NCBI RefSeq assembly: GCF_910592395.1
Contig: NC_088321.1
Coordinates: 15,130,001-15,194,000 of the forward strand
Length of the DNA: 64,000 nt
Origin: Lineus longissimus
Lineage: Eukaryota; Nemertea; Pilidiophora; Heteronemertea; Lineidae
Direction: 5' to 3'
Part shown: one piece after another, positions 35,961 to 48,500 of the stretch
How positions within the stretch are numbered: the stretch's first letter is position 1
How the letters are laid out: every line of letters starts with the position of its first letter
Translations under genes and position numbers: made by a program
Notes under the pieces: model-generated
What the model saw: only the letters and a program-made list of their open reading frames with translations
Databases searched by the model: none
Told to the model about the DNA's origin: nothing

Positions 35961-36433
35961 CGAACAGACTCGAGCCTTTACAGAAAGAGTCTGCTGAAAA
36001 TAAACACTGGAGAAAAAGCGGAGAAAATGGTTGGAAACAACCGGTACACCAATCACCATGGTTATTACTGCATGTTGCATTGATATGTCAACCTGGTAGC
36101 GTCACTGCCAGCTGTCTTATAAGAACGTTAATCCCAGCACAGTTGATTGAAAGAGCTGCAGTGTATTTTTCCTGCTGATTGAGAATGGAAGTGAAGAGGT
36201 CTCTTGAGGTTGAGAGATGAGTGATTTTCGTTGTTCAGTTTCAGAAGACTCGCTGCAGCAGAAGGGAATTTCTTATCAAAGGAATGCAGGACTGTCAACG
36301 CAGTAGTACTCTCAGTAGTTCTGAATTTGTTGATATTTGTAAAATTGGCACTAGAGCCACCAGAATTGTCCTTTGAATGTCCATTAGGAGTACTGAAGGT
36401 AACTTGTGAGGATACTGAAAGTACTGATATTTT

Positions 36434-36856
36434 GGTCAAAGTCTAAGGAGCCTCATGGCCTAGTGGTTTACACTGCTGGCCACCACGCAATAGGGCCCGG
36501 GTTCGATCCCGGGGAGAACCCATGATCGTATGTCTGGATGAACCGGCGTGGCTTTCAAGGAACTAAAATTCCTGGCTCTTCATAGTCCTTCGAATGAGAC
36601 TCAACACCGAGGTTCCTTGTACCTGGTGTCTATACCAGGGCAAGCTAAGACCCCACCAAGTGAGAAACATGAGTAGCTTGCGTGGACTCTATCTCTCTCG
36701 CCAAAGTCGGACCACCAGGCCAATAAACCCAATTGGCGCCTAACCTTAGTGGCACGCAGGATACGCTCATCCCGCCTTGGAGGAGGATTGCTCCTAGGGG
36801 AATGGCCCCTCCAAGTGCAGAGCGAACGCTGAAGAAGAAGAAGAAGGTCAAAGTCT
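36434..36856 (+). mobile_element. SINE family 1, full-length copy with 11-bp target duplication
   Basis: The target duplication GGTCAAAGTCT lies at 36434-36444 and again at 36846-36856. Between them (36445-36845) are a tRNA-related head (GCCTAGTGGTT A box; GGGTTCGATCCC B box), a body with 'aaccggcgtggctttcaagg', and a (GAA)n tail ending at 36845. Other copies: 34325-34445, 52573-52645 and, antisense, 57385-57571. Intact target duplications mean a fairly recent insertion by LINE-type machinery. Confidence 0.93.
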
Positions 36857-39418
36857 GAAGAAAAGGATGCTTTTGAGAGAGTTCATGCGAACTCTTCAAG
36901 GATTGGCAGCTCTAAGACCTTCCGCCTGACTCCAGTCCCAGGAGTGTAATGAAGTTGTTACTTTACACTCCACAAGTGTTGGTGCCTTCAATAACTCACG
37001 ATGTCGGTGACTCATGGGTTGGGTCGTAAAGGGTTCCGCCATAAATGAAGTATGCTAATCACATGTCCATTAGCCTGTTGTGTCGAGCGTTCAGTTGAGT
37101 TTGAGAAAATGATGCAAATTCTCTTTGGAAGGCAGCTGTTCAAAATGGCTTTATTGGATTTTGTCACAGTCTATGAATGTCAGAGTAAATCAGTTTATAC
37201 TCCCTTTCAAAAGAAATGGCATGCACACCAAAAAAGGACAAAATGGCTGAGAAAATTGTCAGTATTTCGCTTAATTGGCTCGTTTTGGTTATGCTGAGTC
37301 CGATTCACCCGAAGTGAATATTTTTAGATACTTTTGGATTTGATGTTTCAAATGTAGTAGAACATTATGTTCAAATGTTGCATTTTCTGTGCGAAATCGC
37401 CGAAAGATCAGAATGACATTTCCTGGTGAAATAGACTATAGAAAGTAAGGCGGTAAGGCAATCTCTCTTTTTGTCCGTTTCATTTTGACTTTGAGCATGA
37501 CTCACAAGGTCGTAACGTTTCCTGCATAAAACCAATATCTTCCCTAACCTCGTTAGGACCCAACGATAACTCTGACAAGCTGCCCGATGCAAAAACGGCC
37601 CATTTTCATGCCGTGCCTGTTGCATTGTGGGTACTTTTTCCGCAGTATATTGGCCGCTCACAGCATTCGCGATTTATTCTACGCGGTGAGTCAGATTATT
37701 GCCAGTTTTATGGGAGTTTACGCGACTTTTCCTGACGCTGATTATTTCTGGTTCAAAAACGGCACGAATTGGTAAAAGAAAAGCACAAAGATAGAAAGAG
37801 TGATTGATGTTTGAACGTTGTAGGGTAATCTTGGAAAGATGGTTTAGGAGAATTTGAAGGCTGTGCTTTGTGGCTCAAATACAAAGGTTGAGCACCAGTC
37901 AAAAAGGGCGCCCTAAGAATTGATCTTTACGTCAGGACCTTGGTTTTAGCATTGCCACTGCATGCTCTGGCCGTCAGGCAAAAATGATGGAGGTAAAATG
38001 TTCCAAGGCTTTTCTGAAGCTTTATTTTACCACAAAAACACCAGATAACCTCCCTGCCAAAGAATTCATGGTCACAGTTGTTAGACAGCCTGATAGCTCT
38101 TCACAACATTGAATATCGATGTACATGTCAAAACATGTCTATGTGAAGTTGCGAGCTTACATGCTGACTAACAACTGGGCCCAGGATTTCTTAGGCAGGG
38201 TGGTGCATGCAAAAGTGCTATTTTCCACTCAAAACAAGTGCAAATCTTGCGACAAGTTCTTATCCAGAGAGTTTATTGAAGGCAGTACGAGAAAACCTCC
38301 ATCCAAAGTAAATCACACATGCAAAGCGTCATATTCTACTCGACGTAAACTTCTAGAGTACAAACCTTGCAACAACTTCTTAATCACAGAATTTATTGGA
38401 AGTGACTCAAGAACATTGGGGAATCCTGATATTCATGATAAGGGTGCAGAGTTGGTGGAGGGTGGCATTTCTGAACGAGATATGGAACAAGAGTCACGGA
38501 AAGAATTCATTAGAAGAGATGGCAATCGGAATCTTGATTTTGTGGTGATTTAGCTGATAGAAATGCGAAGATTTTCACACAGGATGTTGATTTGATTGGG
38601 ATAAACCCAATAAGAAAGCTGTACAAACAGTTTGAACACAGCACAAACGATTTCCATCTGGGGAACGGACCAATGCTTATAAGGGATGTTGTTATTGCAA
38701 TTGTCCCAGCAACTGCAAGGGGGCCAGGTCTGAGGGTAGCACCAGGGTAGGGGGGCCTTCAGAAGCATTTCGTTTAAGAATAACAGATTTGTTGTTTTTT
38801 TAAGAACGATTATGAATTTATGTTTACCAATACTTATAAGTAGAAAATTCCCAGAAGGGTGTTGTTATTGCAATTGTCCCAGGAACTGCAGGGGGCAGGG
38901 CAGAGTATGAGGGTAGGGGAGACCATTGTAATCTTCAGGAGCATTGTCCTGTTGTTTCTAGTTGTTGACCTTAACTATGTTTACACAATTTATTTGCTTT
39001 TCTCCTACTTGGAGTTTTAGGGTGTAGGTACATGTATGTTGAATTAGAGTTGAATTGGGAAAGGGCAGCCTCTGTCCTTCTGTCCTTTGATTACAAATTG
39101 GATTTGAATTTTGGCTACTTCTGCATTCTCTATTTCCTGTGTCCTTCTGTCCTATGACTGGCCGATTCTACTTTATCTGCAGGTATGAAGTCGTCAACCT
39201 CTCCCCCCATCTCCCCAAGGTGCATGGAATGAATAGTCTATACCCCATCTTCCAATCCTATGACTGGCAAATCAGTGTTGAATTTGGGGCAATTCTAATT
39301 CAACTGCCAGTATGGCAATTTGAAAAAGTTATTGACACCCCTCTTTCATATTTCGTCTAAGGTCGTGATGAAAACTTCAGATCAGATTATAATTTTCCGT
39401 TTCTCTTCATCTTTCTAG
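36857..39418. other. Sequence upstream of the receptor's first coding exon
   Basis: A 5' UTR exon must lie somewhere upstream of 39418 but I cannot place it. Two diverged duplications: about 38205-38420 ('tcttgcgacaagttctta...agtttattgaag' / 'ccttgcaacaacttctta...aatttattggaag') and about 38680-38950 ('tgttgttattgcaattgtccca'). The 144-codon open frame 38119-38553 covers the first of these and looks like chance. Confidence 0.4.
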
Positions 39419-39522
39419 ATATGTGGTAAAAGCGAAGAAAGTCCCGATGTGTACGCATAGAACGAGGAGAAAAATGGATATTCTGCTGGTGTCGTATTTC
39501 TTGCTGGGACTCCTGATAACAG
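39419..39522 (+). CDS. NEO1/DCC: Receptor exon 1: 5' UTR end and signal peptide
   Basis: A pyrimidine-rich tract ending in AG at 39417-39418 makes this look like an internal exon of the transcript, so a non-coding exon must lie upstream. Two in-frame ATGs exist, at 39447 and 39474. I prefer 39474: it has purines at -3 and a G at +4, and it starts directly with a hydrophobic signal peptide ([16 protein letters not shown]). Starting at 39447 would add nine mostly basic residues in front. The frame stays open up to the splice acceptor, so a still longer N-terminus cannot be excluded. The donor is ACAG|GTAAGG at 39522/39523 (phase 1). The first codon of the next exon completes Val, and signal cleavage is likely a few residues later. 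I recognise this exon from the hydrophobic leader and the phase match to exon 2, not from sequence conservation. Confidence 0.72.
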
Positions 39523-42500
39523 GTAAGGACGATGATATTTAGATGGTATTTTGCCCAAGTTTGCATGAAAACTATGCCCTACCCCAGTGGGTATTTGGTA
39601 ATTCAAATGACAGGCAAGCAAAAATTAGTATTGGAATTCCACAACCTCACCACCAGGTATTTTGGGATAACTGAATAACCGTTGGGGCCAAGCGCAGTGT
39701 TCACGCTGAGGTCAGAATGCTCCATTCAAAATCAGGGCCCAGTTCTTCAAACCAAACTTCTGTCGCTAATGCTAGCATTAACTGTCAGCGTAATGTCAGC
39801 GTAATGTCAGCGTAAGTGACAAACCTGTTTTGAACAATCAGGCCCAGGTCTGAAATTGTCTGTTGTACGTCTTAAACCAAGCTAACAATCTACAATTATC
39901 AAGTGCTACAAGATTACCAAAAAAAAAAAAAAAAAAAAAAAAATTGTTTTAAACAAATAGAGTCCAACCCCTTACAATCAATTAAAAAAACAACAAACAA
40001 ACATGGTTCATGCACCTGCACCTCTGCACATGCACCAATAGTGCACTTTTATATTTCAAAACTTTCCCTATGTATAATTGAGGACTTTAAAGAATACTAA
40101 TAATCCTTTTACCCTTTCCATACTCCGCCTCCACAAAAAGGTTTTTTTCTCATGAAATCATGAAATGTAAATATAGCAAAAAAAGAAAAATGTAAAATGT
40201 AAAAAAGAAAGTACTAGGGAAATAAAAATATATATTACAAAAAAAAAAGAAGATTACCAACTGTTGAATTATCATACCCAATAACCCATCGAGAGCAGCA
40301 CTGGTGCCCCCTGGAGTTCTCTGATGTATTAATTACCATAAGTGAGCATAACATAACTCAATTACGCCGCGACAGATTTGATTTAGAAAATATGATGCGT
40401 CTGGCTGTATTTAAACTACTCCCGAGTGACAGCATTCCAGATTAGCGTCTACATGGCAATGTTATCTTTTTGTTTTGGAACAAATATTAGTTCCTGATTT
40501 CCCCACTAGGTGTTGTTTGTCTACGGGGTTTACCTGTGTCCCGCTAGTAATTAGTTACAAAATAGCTGTATTCATTGCCGTTGTTATGCAAGCAAATGCT
40601 TTGAAACTTGGCATGCGTTGTGTTTTATATCAATGTACACAGTGCTGCATGGTTGTTTGTATTCAGTCCATATTTCCATCGGTGATATTCTCAAATTCAA
40701 TTTCAAATTTAGATTGATTGAATCTGGCCTTTAACTGTTGCAGAGAGAAACCTAAAATCTTGAAGATGAGACTTAGACAGCTCATGTACATCCAGAAAAA
40801 GTTATTTTGTGCTTCTTTATGCCTAATCAGTTCGAATCGTGGAAATTGGAAAGCCTCGCTTTGCAAATTGTCATAAATTGACTCAATCAAATCAAACGCA
40901 CTTACAAATTGGGAAAAAATTGACGGAGATCTGATCGGCCATGTTTTCCAATCGCAATTTCCCATAATTAGATTGGATGAAATCTGCCGTAATCTCTGGA
41001 CGTAATCCAACGCAAATAGAATCAGGATTTATTAGATGCAACACGTGGCGTAGCATAAATGAACCTGCCGTGATCTGCATCCTAGATCCGTCGTACATGA
41101 TTTAAGTTGTATGCGAGATTTGATAACTCGAGTGGTTTAGTCAACACAGGACTGTGTGAGGTGTCCTTGACCGCTGCGTTTTTCCCTCAAAAGAAAGAGT
41201 GTAATTTCTTCCCCCAAACCAGAGAAAGGCTCTCCCTTCCTCTAAACTAAAGAAACACCATCATTTCTTCCTCAAAGCCAGAGAAAGGCTGTCCCTTCTT
41301 CCTCTACACCAGAGAAACAGTGTAATTTCTTCCTCCAAACCAAAGAAAGGCTGTCCCTTCTTCCTCTAAACTAAAGAAACACCATCATTTCTTCCTCTAA
41401 ACCAAAGAAAGGCTGTCCCTTCTTCCTCTAAACTAAAGAAACACCATCATTTCTTCCTCAAAGGCAAAGAATGGCTGTCCCTTCTTCCCCTACACTAAAG
41501 AAATACCATCATTTCTTCCTCCAAACCAAAGAAAGGCTATCCCTTCTTCCCCTACACAAAGAAATACCATCATTTCTTCCTCCAAACCAAAGAATGGCTG
41601 TCCCCACTTCCTATACACCAGAGAAACAGTGTCATTTCTTCCTCAAAGCCAGAGAATGGCTGTCCCTTCTTCCTCTACACCAGAGAAACAGTGTCATTTC
41701 TTCCTCAAAGCCAGAGAAAGGCTGTCCCTTCTTCCTCTAAACCAAGGAAACACCATCATTTCTTCCTCAAAGCCAGAGAATGGCTGTCCCTTCTTCCTCT
41801 ACACCAGAGAAACAGTGTCATTTCTTCCTCAAAGCCAGAGAAAGGCTGTCCCTTCTTCCTCTACACCAAAGAAACACCATCATTTCTTCCTCAAAGCCAG
41901 AGAATGGCTGTCCCTTCTTCCTCTAAATCAAAGAAACAGTGTCATTTCTTCCTCCAAACCAAAGAAAGGCTGTCCTTTGTTCCTCTAAACTAAAGAAAGG
42001 CTGTCCCTTCTTCCTCTACACCAAAGAAACAGTGTCATTTCTTCCCCCAAACCAAAGAATGGTTGTCCCTTCTTCCTCCAAACCAAAGAAAGGCTGTCCC
42101 TTCTTCCTCTACACCAAAGAAACAGTGTCATTTCTTCCCCCAAACCAAAGAATGGTTGTCCCTTCTTCCTCTAAACCAAAGAAAGGCTGTCCCTTCTTCC
42201 TCTACACCAGAGAAACAGTGTCATTTCTTCCTCCAAACCAAAGTAAGGCTGTCCCTTCTTTCTCTAAACTAAAGAAACACCATCATTTCTTCCTGGATGC
42301 CAGAGAATGGCTGTCCCTTCTAACAGCTGGATGACGTTATGTCTCCAGACACTTTCTTTGCTGGTCACTAGTTGCATTGTCGGCATAAATTCTGCGTCAT
42401 TAGGATGAGGATTATGGCAAGTCCATCTGTAGTGATCGCGTTACTTAGATTCTATATGTCTGCGTCCCGGACACTGGTCTGCATGAATCCAACACCATTA

Positions 42501-45500
42501 TGATGGACTTAAGATGCAGATTATGGCAAGTCTGTCTGATCTCATTACTCATATTGCAGTGGACATAGATTGCATGATGGACTGTAAGAGAGCCGATTGG
42601 CCGGAGATATGGAGTGGCCTTGGCGAAATGAAATCCCTCCGTGCTGGAGCTGGACACATGTTGCGTGGTCTGCATAAATCCCGAACCATTACGAGGGATT
42701 ATGGATACCGATAAAGATAACGACAAGTCCAATGCTGATCTAATTAGTCACATTGCGATACGACAGTCAGGGTCACTGATCTTTTTATGGAGATATGGAA
42801 TTTCTCCAAGGGAAACACTGTGTGATTCTCAGTCACGGAATTTGAATGCAAATTCATTTCTCAAAGTTGTCACCTACTTCCCAGTGTTCTCCACAAGGCC
42901 ATTTGTCAGGGTGGCCCGCCCTACCTTGGCAGCTTACCACCCTTCCTTTGAAGAGCCACCCTACCCTGGCAGTTTACCACCCTACCTTGAAAGAGCCACC
43001 CTACCCTGGCAGCTTACCACCCTACCTTGGAAGAGCCACCCTACCCTGGCAGCTTACCACTCTACCTTGGCAGAGCCACCCTATCCTGGCAGCTTACCAC
43101 CCTTCCTTTGAAGAGCCACCCTACCCTGGCAGTTTACCACCCTACCTTGGAAGAGCCACCCTACCCTGGCAGCTTACCACCCTTCCTTTGAAGAGCCACC
43201 CTACCCTGGCAGTTTACCACCCTAACTTGAAAGAGCCACCCTACCCTGGCAGCTTACCACCCTACCTTGGAACAGCCACCCACCTTTGCTCTAGAATAGG
43301 TAAAGGGTTTCTACAGGGCCACCCTACCTCAAATTGCTGGCCATCCTACCTTGTGTTGCACACTGACAAAACTTCTTGAATATCAAGGGTACCACCCTAC
43401 CTTGAGAAAACCCTGTGGGGAGTTCTGCCAGCGGGTGAAATTCTTCTTCCAAGGTGAAGTCATTGAACCCGAATGACATCATCAAGTCTGTGGCCCTTCA
43501 CATTTCATAGTTTCCGCTCTGGAACACAATCTGCTGGAATCTCGTGAGTCACATGCCGAGCTTGGTGACATGACACAGCTTACAAGACGACAGTTTCGTC
43601 ATGCATGATGTCTTATCAATTGAAAAACTTTAAAGTTTTGTTTTGGTGAGATTTTGAAATTACGGAGAGGTTTAGATGTTTCAACTTGTCTGAACACTCT
43701 AACTCAGTCATTCATGTAGAAGTACACATCAGATTTAAACATCTGGCATACAAAAATGTTGAAACGAATTTCGTTCAAGCACTGCAATGTCCTTCCTGCA
43801 CCTCAGTCTGTATCAAATCAACTGATGGATGATCAAGTCATACGCAAGTGTGTGAGTGGAACTCTATTTCGGGCCCTACTCTCCGCATGTCAGGCCGACT
43901 GATCTGCGCTGGACTTTTTGTCAGAAAATGAGGAGGTACCATTTCTCAGGTGGTGAAAATGTAAAAAGTAAACTAATATAAGGCGCTGGTTCCGTCTAAC
44001 ACCATGCTGCAGGAAACATTCATTTTTGCATTCAACAGTCGCTTATTGCTGCGCATGACTCAGGAACGAACAGTTTAACGAATGTTGTGAATTCCATCTC
44101 GCTCTACTGCCACCAAGGGAGACATAACGCAAGAGTTATGGCCCAAATAATGTTGTCTTAATGAGGATTTGTAGTAATTGTATTTTTCACGATTCAGCTG
44201 CAATAACTGCAGCGCCGTCTGGATGATTTACTTGATGCTTCTACTCGAGTGTTGGGAAGAATCCACCCGTCGTTTCCATCATCGCGTGTCCGCCCTGAAA
44301 AGGTTAAGGGTTCGTTTCAGTTCCAAGGTTGACGTAGTCATCAATGTGCATCATCTTAATCGCTGTGAACTCAGTTTATCAATATTTAATGTCGCATTTA
44401 AGCGATGGTGCATTACGGAGGGATGGTTGCCTCCCCTGAATTGGTGTCATGGCAGGGGGACACATGACTCATCACATTCCAACTCCTTCATGAGAGGAAA
44501 GGTACAATCTGTCATGTCATTCAAAAGAACATCTGCAGCTGAATTTTCAGCTGGGTTATTGACTTGTCTTGGTCTTCTTCTCCTGCGTTTGATTATTGCA
44601 ACGTTGCTCTCAATTCTGTACGGTCGCAGAGGTGGTGGTATGGAAAGTTCATCCAGTGATCCCCACAGCTTGGTCTTCAGTTTGGGTTCCTCTGGCCACG
44701 TCTTTCAAAGTTTGGCTGGGAAGTCTTGGTCTTCTTCTCCTGCATTTGATAATGGCAACGTTGCTCTCAATTCTGTACGGTCGCAGAGGTGGTGGTATGG
44801 AAAGTTCATCCAGTGATCCCCACAGCTTGGTCTTCAGTTTGGCTTCCTCTGGCCACGTCTTTCAAAGTTTGGCTGGGAAGTCTTGGTCTTCTTCTCCTGC
44901 ATTTGATTATGGCAACGTTGCTTTTAATTCTGTACGGTCGCAAAGGTGGTGGTATGGAAAGTTCATCCAGTGATCCCCACAGCTTGGTCTTCAGTTTGGC
45001 TTCCTCTGGCCACGTCTTTCAAAGTTTGGCTGGGAAGTCTTGGTCTTCTTCTCCTGCATTTGATTATGGCAACGTTGCTCTCAATTCTGTGCGGTCGCAG
45101 AGGTGGTGGTATGGAAAGTTCATCCAGTGATCCCCACAGCTTGGTCTTCAGTTTGGCTTCCTCTGGCCACGTCTTTCAAAGTTTGGCTGAGAAGTCTTGG
45201 TCTTCTTCTCCTGCATTTGATTATGGCAACGTTGCTCTCAATTCTGTACAGTCGCAGAGGTGGTGGTATGGAAAGTTCATCCAGTGATCCCCACAGCTTG
45301 GTCTTCAGTTTGGCTTCCTCTGGACACGTCTTTCAAAGTTTGGCTGAGAAATCGTGGCAATCCTGAAGTATGTGGGCTAGAGTTGGCACTCCACTGCTGG
45401 CCAGTGCTGTGTCCAATACTAAGTCAACGTCTAGGACAAGTAAAAGATCCATCATATGTAGAGAGTGGCGTACAGTCTACTCAAATTCAATAAAATTACA

Positions 45501-48500
45501 ATGCTGGTAAACACGATGATGATGATGAGAGTTCATTCAGAGAAGCTGAGGATGAAAATGGCAATATTCTGTGCCACTCAATGCGTGTATCAGAAACACT
45601 AGCTGGATGCACAACCCATAAATAACATACTATCAATTTATTGGCAAGGGCAAGTGCCCGTCCGGATTATTAATTCTGCTGAGTGCCTTCGCCGATGTTT
45701 GGAGTACAGTCGGCCTAAACCCAATCAAAGCCTCTTATCATTGGTCGCGATCGTCCGTCGCGACGAGGTATTGATTCTCCGTTTTACCCGTCGGCGGTGA
45801 ATCGACGATGTGTATTTGAGCATCTTATTTCGACCAATCGAAATGGGCGCATATTCGTACAATTGCTGGGATCTGTGAGATGAGTTTTGTTGTTGGTGTG
45901 GGGTTTGAGATCCTGCACAAGTTTTTCCGCCTTTTCTCTAGAAAAGGTGTCATTTTTAACCCATTTGGGTCTGGCCCTCCTAAAGCCTCAAGAACATTAT
46001 TTTGTTGATATCTGTAATCGACATGGATTTACATATCTGAAAATTTTAAAGGTTCAGCTTCAAACTACAAAATTTGAAATCCAGGATTTGGACTCAATTG
46101 GTTCGGAAAACTTACATTTACGCATCATTTTCTTATCTGCTGAAATCCTATCCATATCAGTCAGCATAGTTCATAACCATTTAGCCAGAATCCGGACCAC
46201 AAATCAAAGCTGTATATCATATGTATAAGATACTGAATATGATCTACCATAGGAGCGGTAATCACTTCGGCAGCCTACTCATCGCCCTTCCACCAAATCC
46301 CTCGGAGACCCATCCACATTGTATGAATAGATATTGGAGACTGAAATGTAAATATGAGGCGGGCTGGTCCCTTTGGGAGTGAGGGTGTCAGTGGCCTTGG
46401 TACTGATATGGAAATGATCAGCTTAACCCTTGGTTCTTCTGATCCTTGGAGGTCGACTTCCTATTTCTCATAGAGTTGCTGTTCAAAGTGGTTTCACGAA
46501 ACATGGTGCATGAACATATGTTTGGGTTAGTCCCGGTTTAAGGGTATCCTTGTCCTTGGCTTCACCATCTTTGATATCATCGAGACTATGATCGCTCTCC
46601 AACAGAGTTTGAAGTGATGATGGTGTAGGCAGCTTTTCAGCTTTTTGATGTGCGATGAAGACATCTATGACAAGTCGCAGTATCATTTCTCAAAACAAAA
46701 TAGTCAAACAGGGAATTCTAATGGCCTATTAACCTCAATGGCCACTGGAGGGAAGGCTTTCACAGCGTTGATAGCCCATTTCAAAGGTTTTAAAGCAAAG
46801 GCCATGAGACATAACGTTTTAGGTTTATTGTCCCAAGGCAACTGTGCGGTTTGAACCAGCGACCTCTTGACCACTATCCAAGAGACCACGTACAACAACA
46901 TACGTAAGGGGAATTTTGCAAACACCTCTCTGGTTTTGCTTTCGACGTGACGCTTATCTCCAACAAGTCCTGTTGGGATTCCTGTGTTCATTCCTCAGAG
47001 GTCGCGACAAAAGGGACCCCTTGTCCAAGAGTTCCAGCCAATAGGCCATGTACAGCACCATATGAAAGAAGATCTTTGCGAACACCTCTCTGGTTTTGCT
47101 TTCGACCTGACGCTTCTCTCCAACAAGTCCAGTTAGGAATCCTGTGTTGATTCCTCAGAGGTCGCGACAGAAGGGACCCTTGATCACTGTCCAAGAGTTT
47201 CAGCCAATAGACCATGTGCAGCACCATATGAAAGAAGAATTTTGCAAGCATCTCTTTGGATTTGCTTTCGACGTGACGCTTCTCTCCAACAAGTCCCGTT
47301 AGGATTCCGCCATTAATTCTTCAGAAGTCACGCGCTGTCGTCCATGACAAGACGCAAATCCACTTAATTTGCCGACATGGCATTTTTTCACACTGAGTCA
47401 AAGTTTACCGAATAAATACAGCAAGATTAACATGAATCGAAAGTAAATCTTATAAAACGGGCGCAGAGCGTCTGAGTCATTTAACGGCCCATCTAACGTT
47501 TAATTCTGATGCCGTAAACTCTGTATAGATTTTACTAATTAGGGTAATTAAGACGTTAATTACACAACTTGTTGTGTAATGGTGACTTTCTTAACGAGGC
47601 AGTTGCTTGTCGCTAGGAGTTAAAGTTGACAGAATGTCGTTGTGGGGCGTGAGATCACGGCTGATGGTCTTGATGAAATGTTATCCACTTGGTGGAATGT
47701 CACAATTGGGAATTTAACAAGTTGATTGAGATATTTGAAGTGGAAGGATATGAAAAAATGACCTTTCATCCTTCAGAGTTAAAGTTTTCATAAGTTCAAA
47801 ATTCTGAAAATTTTCAAAGTCAACGAAGTTTTTGGACTGATGCTGTTGCTTTATTTTGAGCAGAAAAAAAAACAAGTGAAAAAAATATTTGGACTTAGAA
47901 ATGTTTTCATCCTTCAGAGATGGTTCAAAATTCTGAAAAATTTTCAAAGTCAAAAATGTTTTGGGACTGATGATGTTGCTTCATTTTGAGCAGAAAAAAA
48001 AAAAATGAAAAATTTTTTGGACTTCGACATTTTTTCAGGGTTAGGGTAAGGGTCCGACCGGGGTGCCACTGTACCATGATTGGCAAAATATGACTTGATG
48101 AATTCTTGATGATCTGAATAATATAGCCTGGCCGTCCTTTAACGGTTAAACCCATTTCCTGATTGGCAGATGGAACAAGTTGTATCTTAGACCTTAATTC
48201 CGCTGCCTGTTGCATCCCGCAATCAATCACAACCTAATCACGGCCAGGCGAGGTTTCAATCGAACTAAACGGATACAAATTAAGAAATGCTGAGTCAGCA
48301 CTTTGAGGATTTTGGTGCAACTTGTTGCATCGGAAAGTTTGTCGATTTCTTCAGTTGTTAGCTGCTTGATTGTAATGTTGGCTGGTTCCTCAGCTCTGTG
48401 TTGGTAATGAAGCTGACTTTCTTCATCATCTCACTGTATTCCTTGCCCCCCTCCCCAATCATTGATCCCATGGTACCATTACTGGTGTCTGAAGGTTGAA

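Noticed and set aside
36450-36525. tRNA gene
   Set aside because: It is the head of a full-length SINE bounded by an 11-bp target duplication; several other copies exist.
38119-38553. 144-codon open frame just upstream of the receptor
   Set aside because: It spans a diverged internal duplication, no splice signals or recognised domain; not in phase with exon 1 in any supported way.
42846-43379. 177-codon proline-rich frame
   Set aside because: Translation of the 40-bp array; its sister element at 4520-4775 gives similar frames on the opposite strand.
44178-44816. 212-codon open frame running into the 157-bp array
   Set aside because: The last third is array sequence; the unique part has no recognisable domain and no flanking splice sites.
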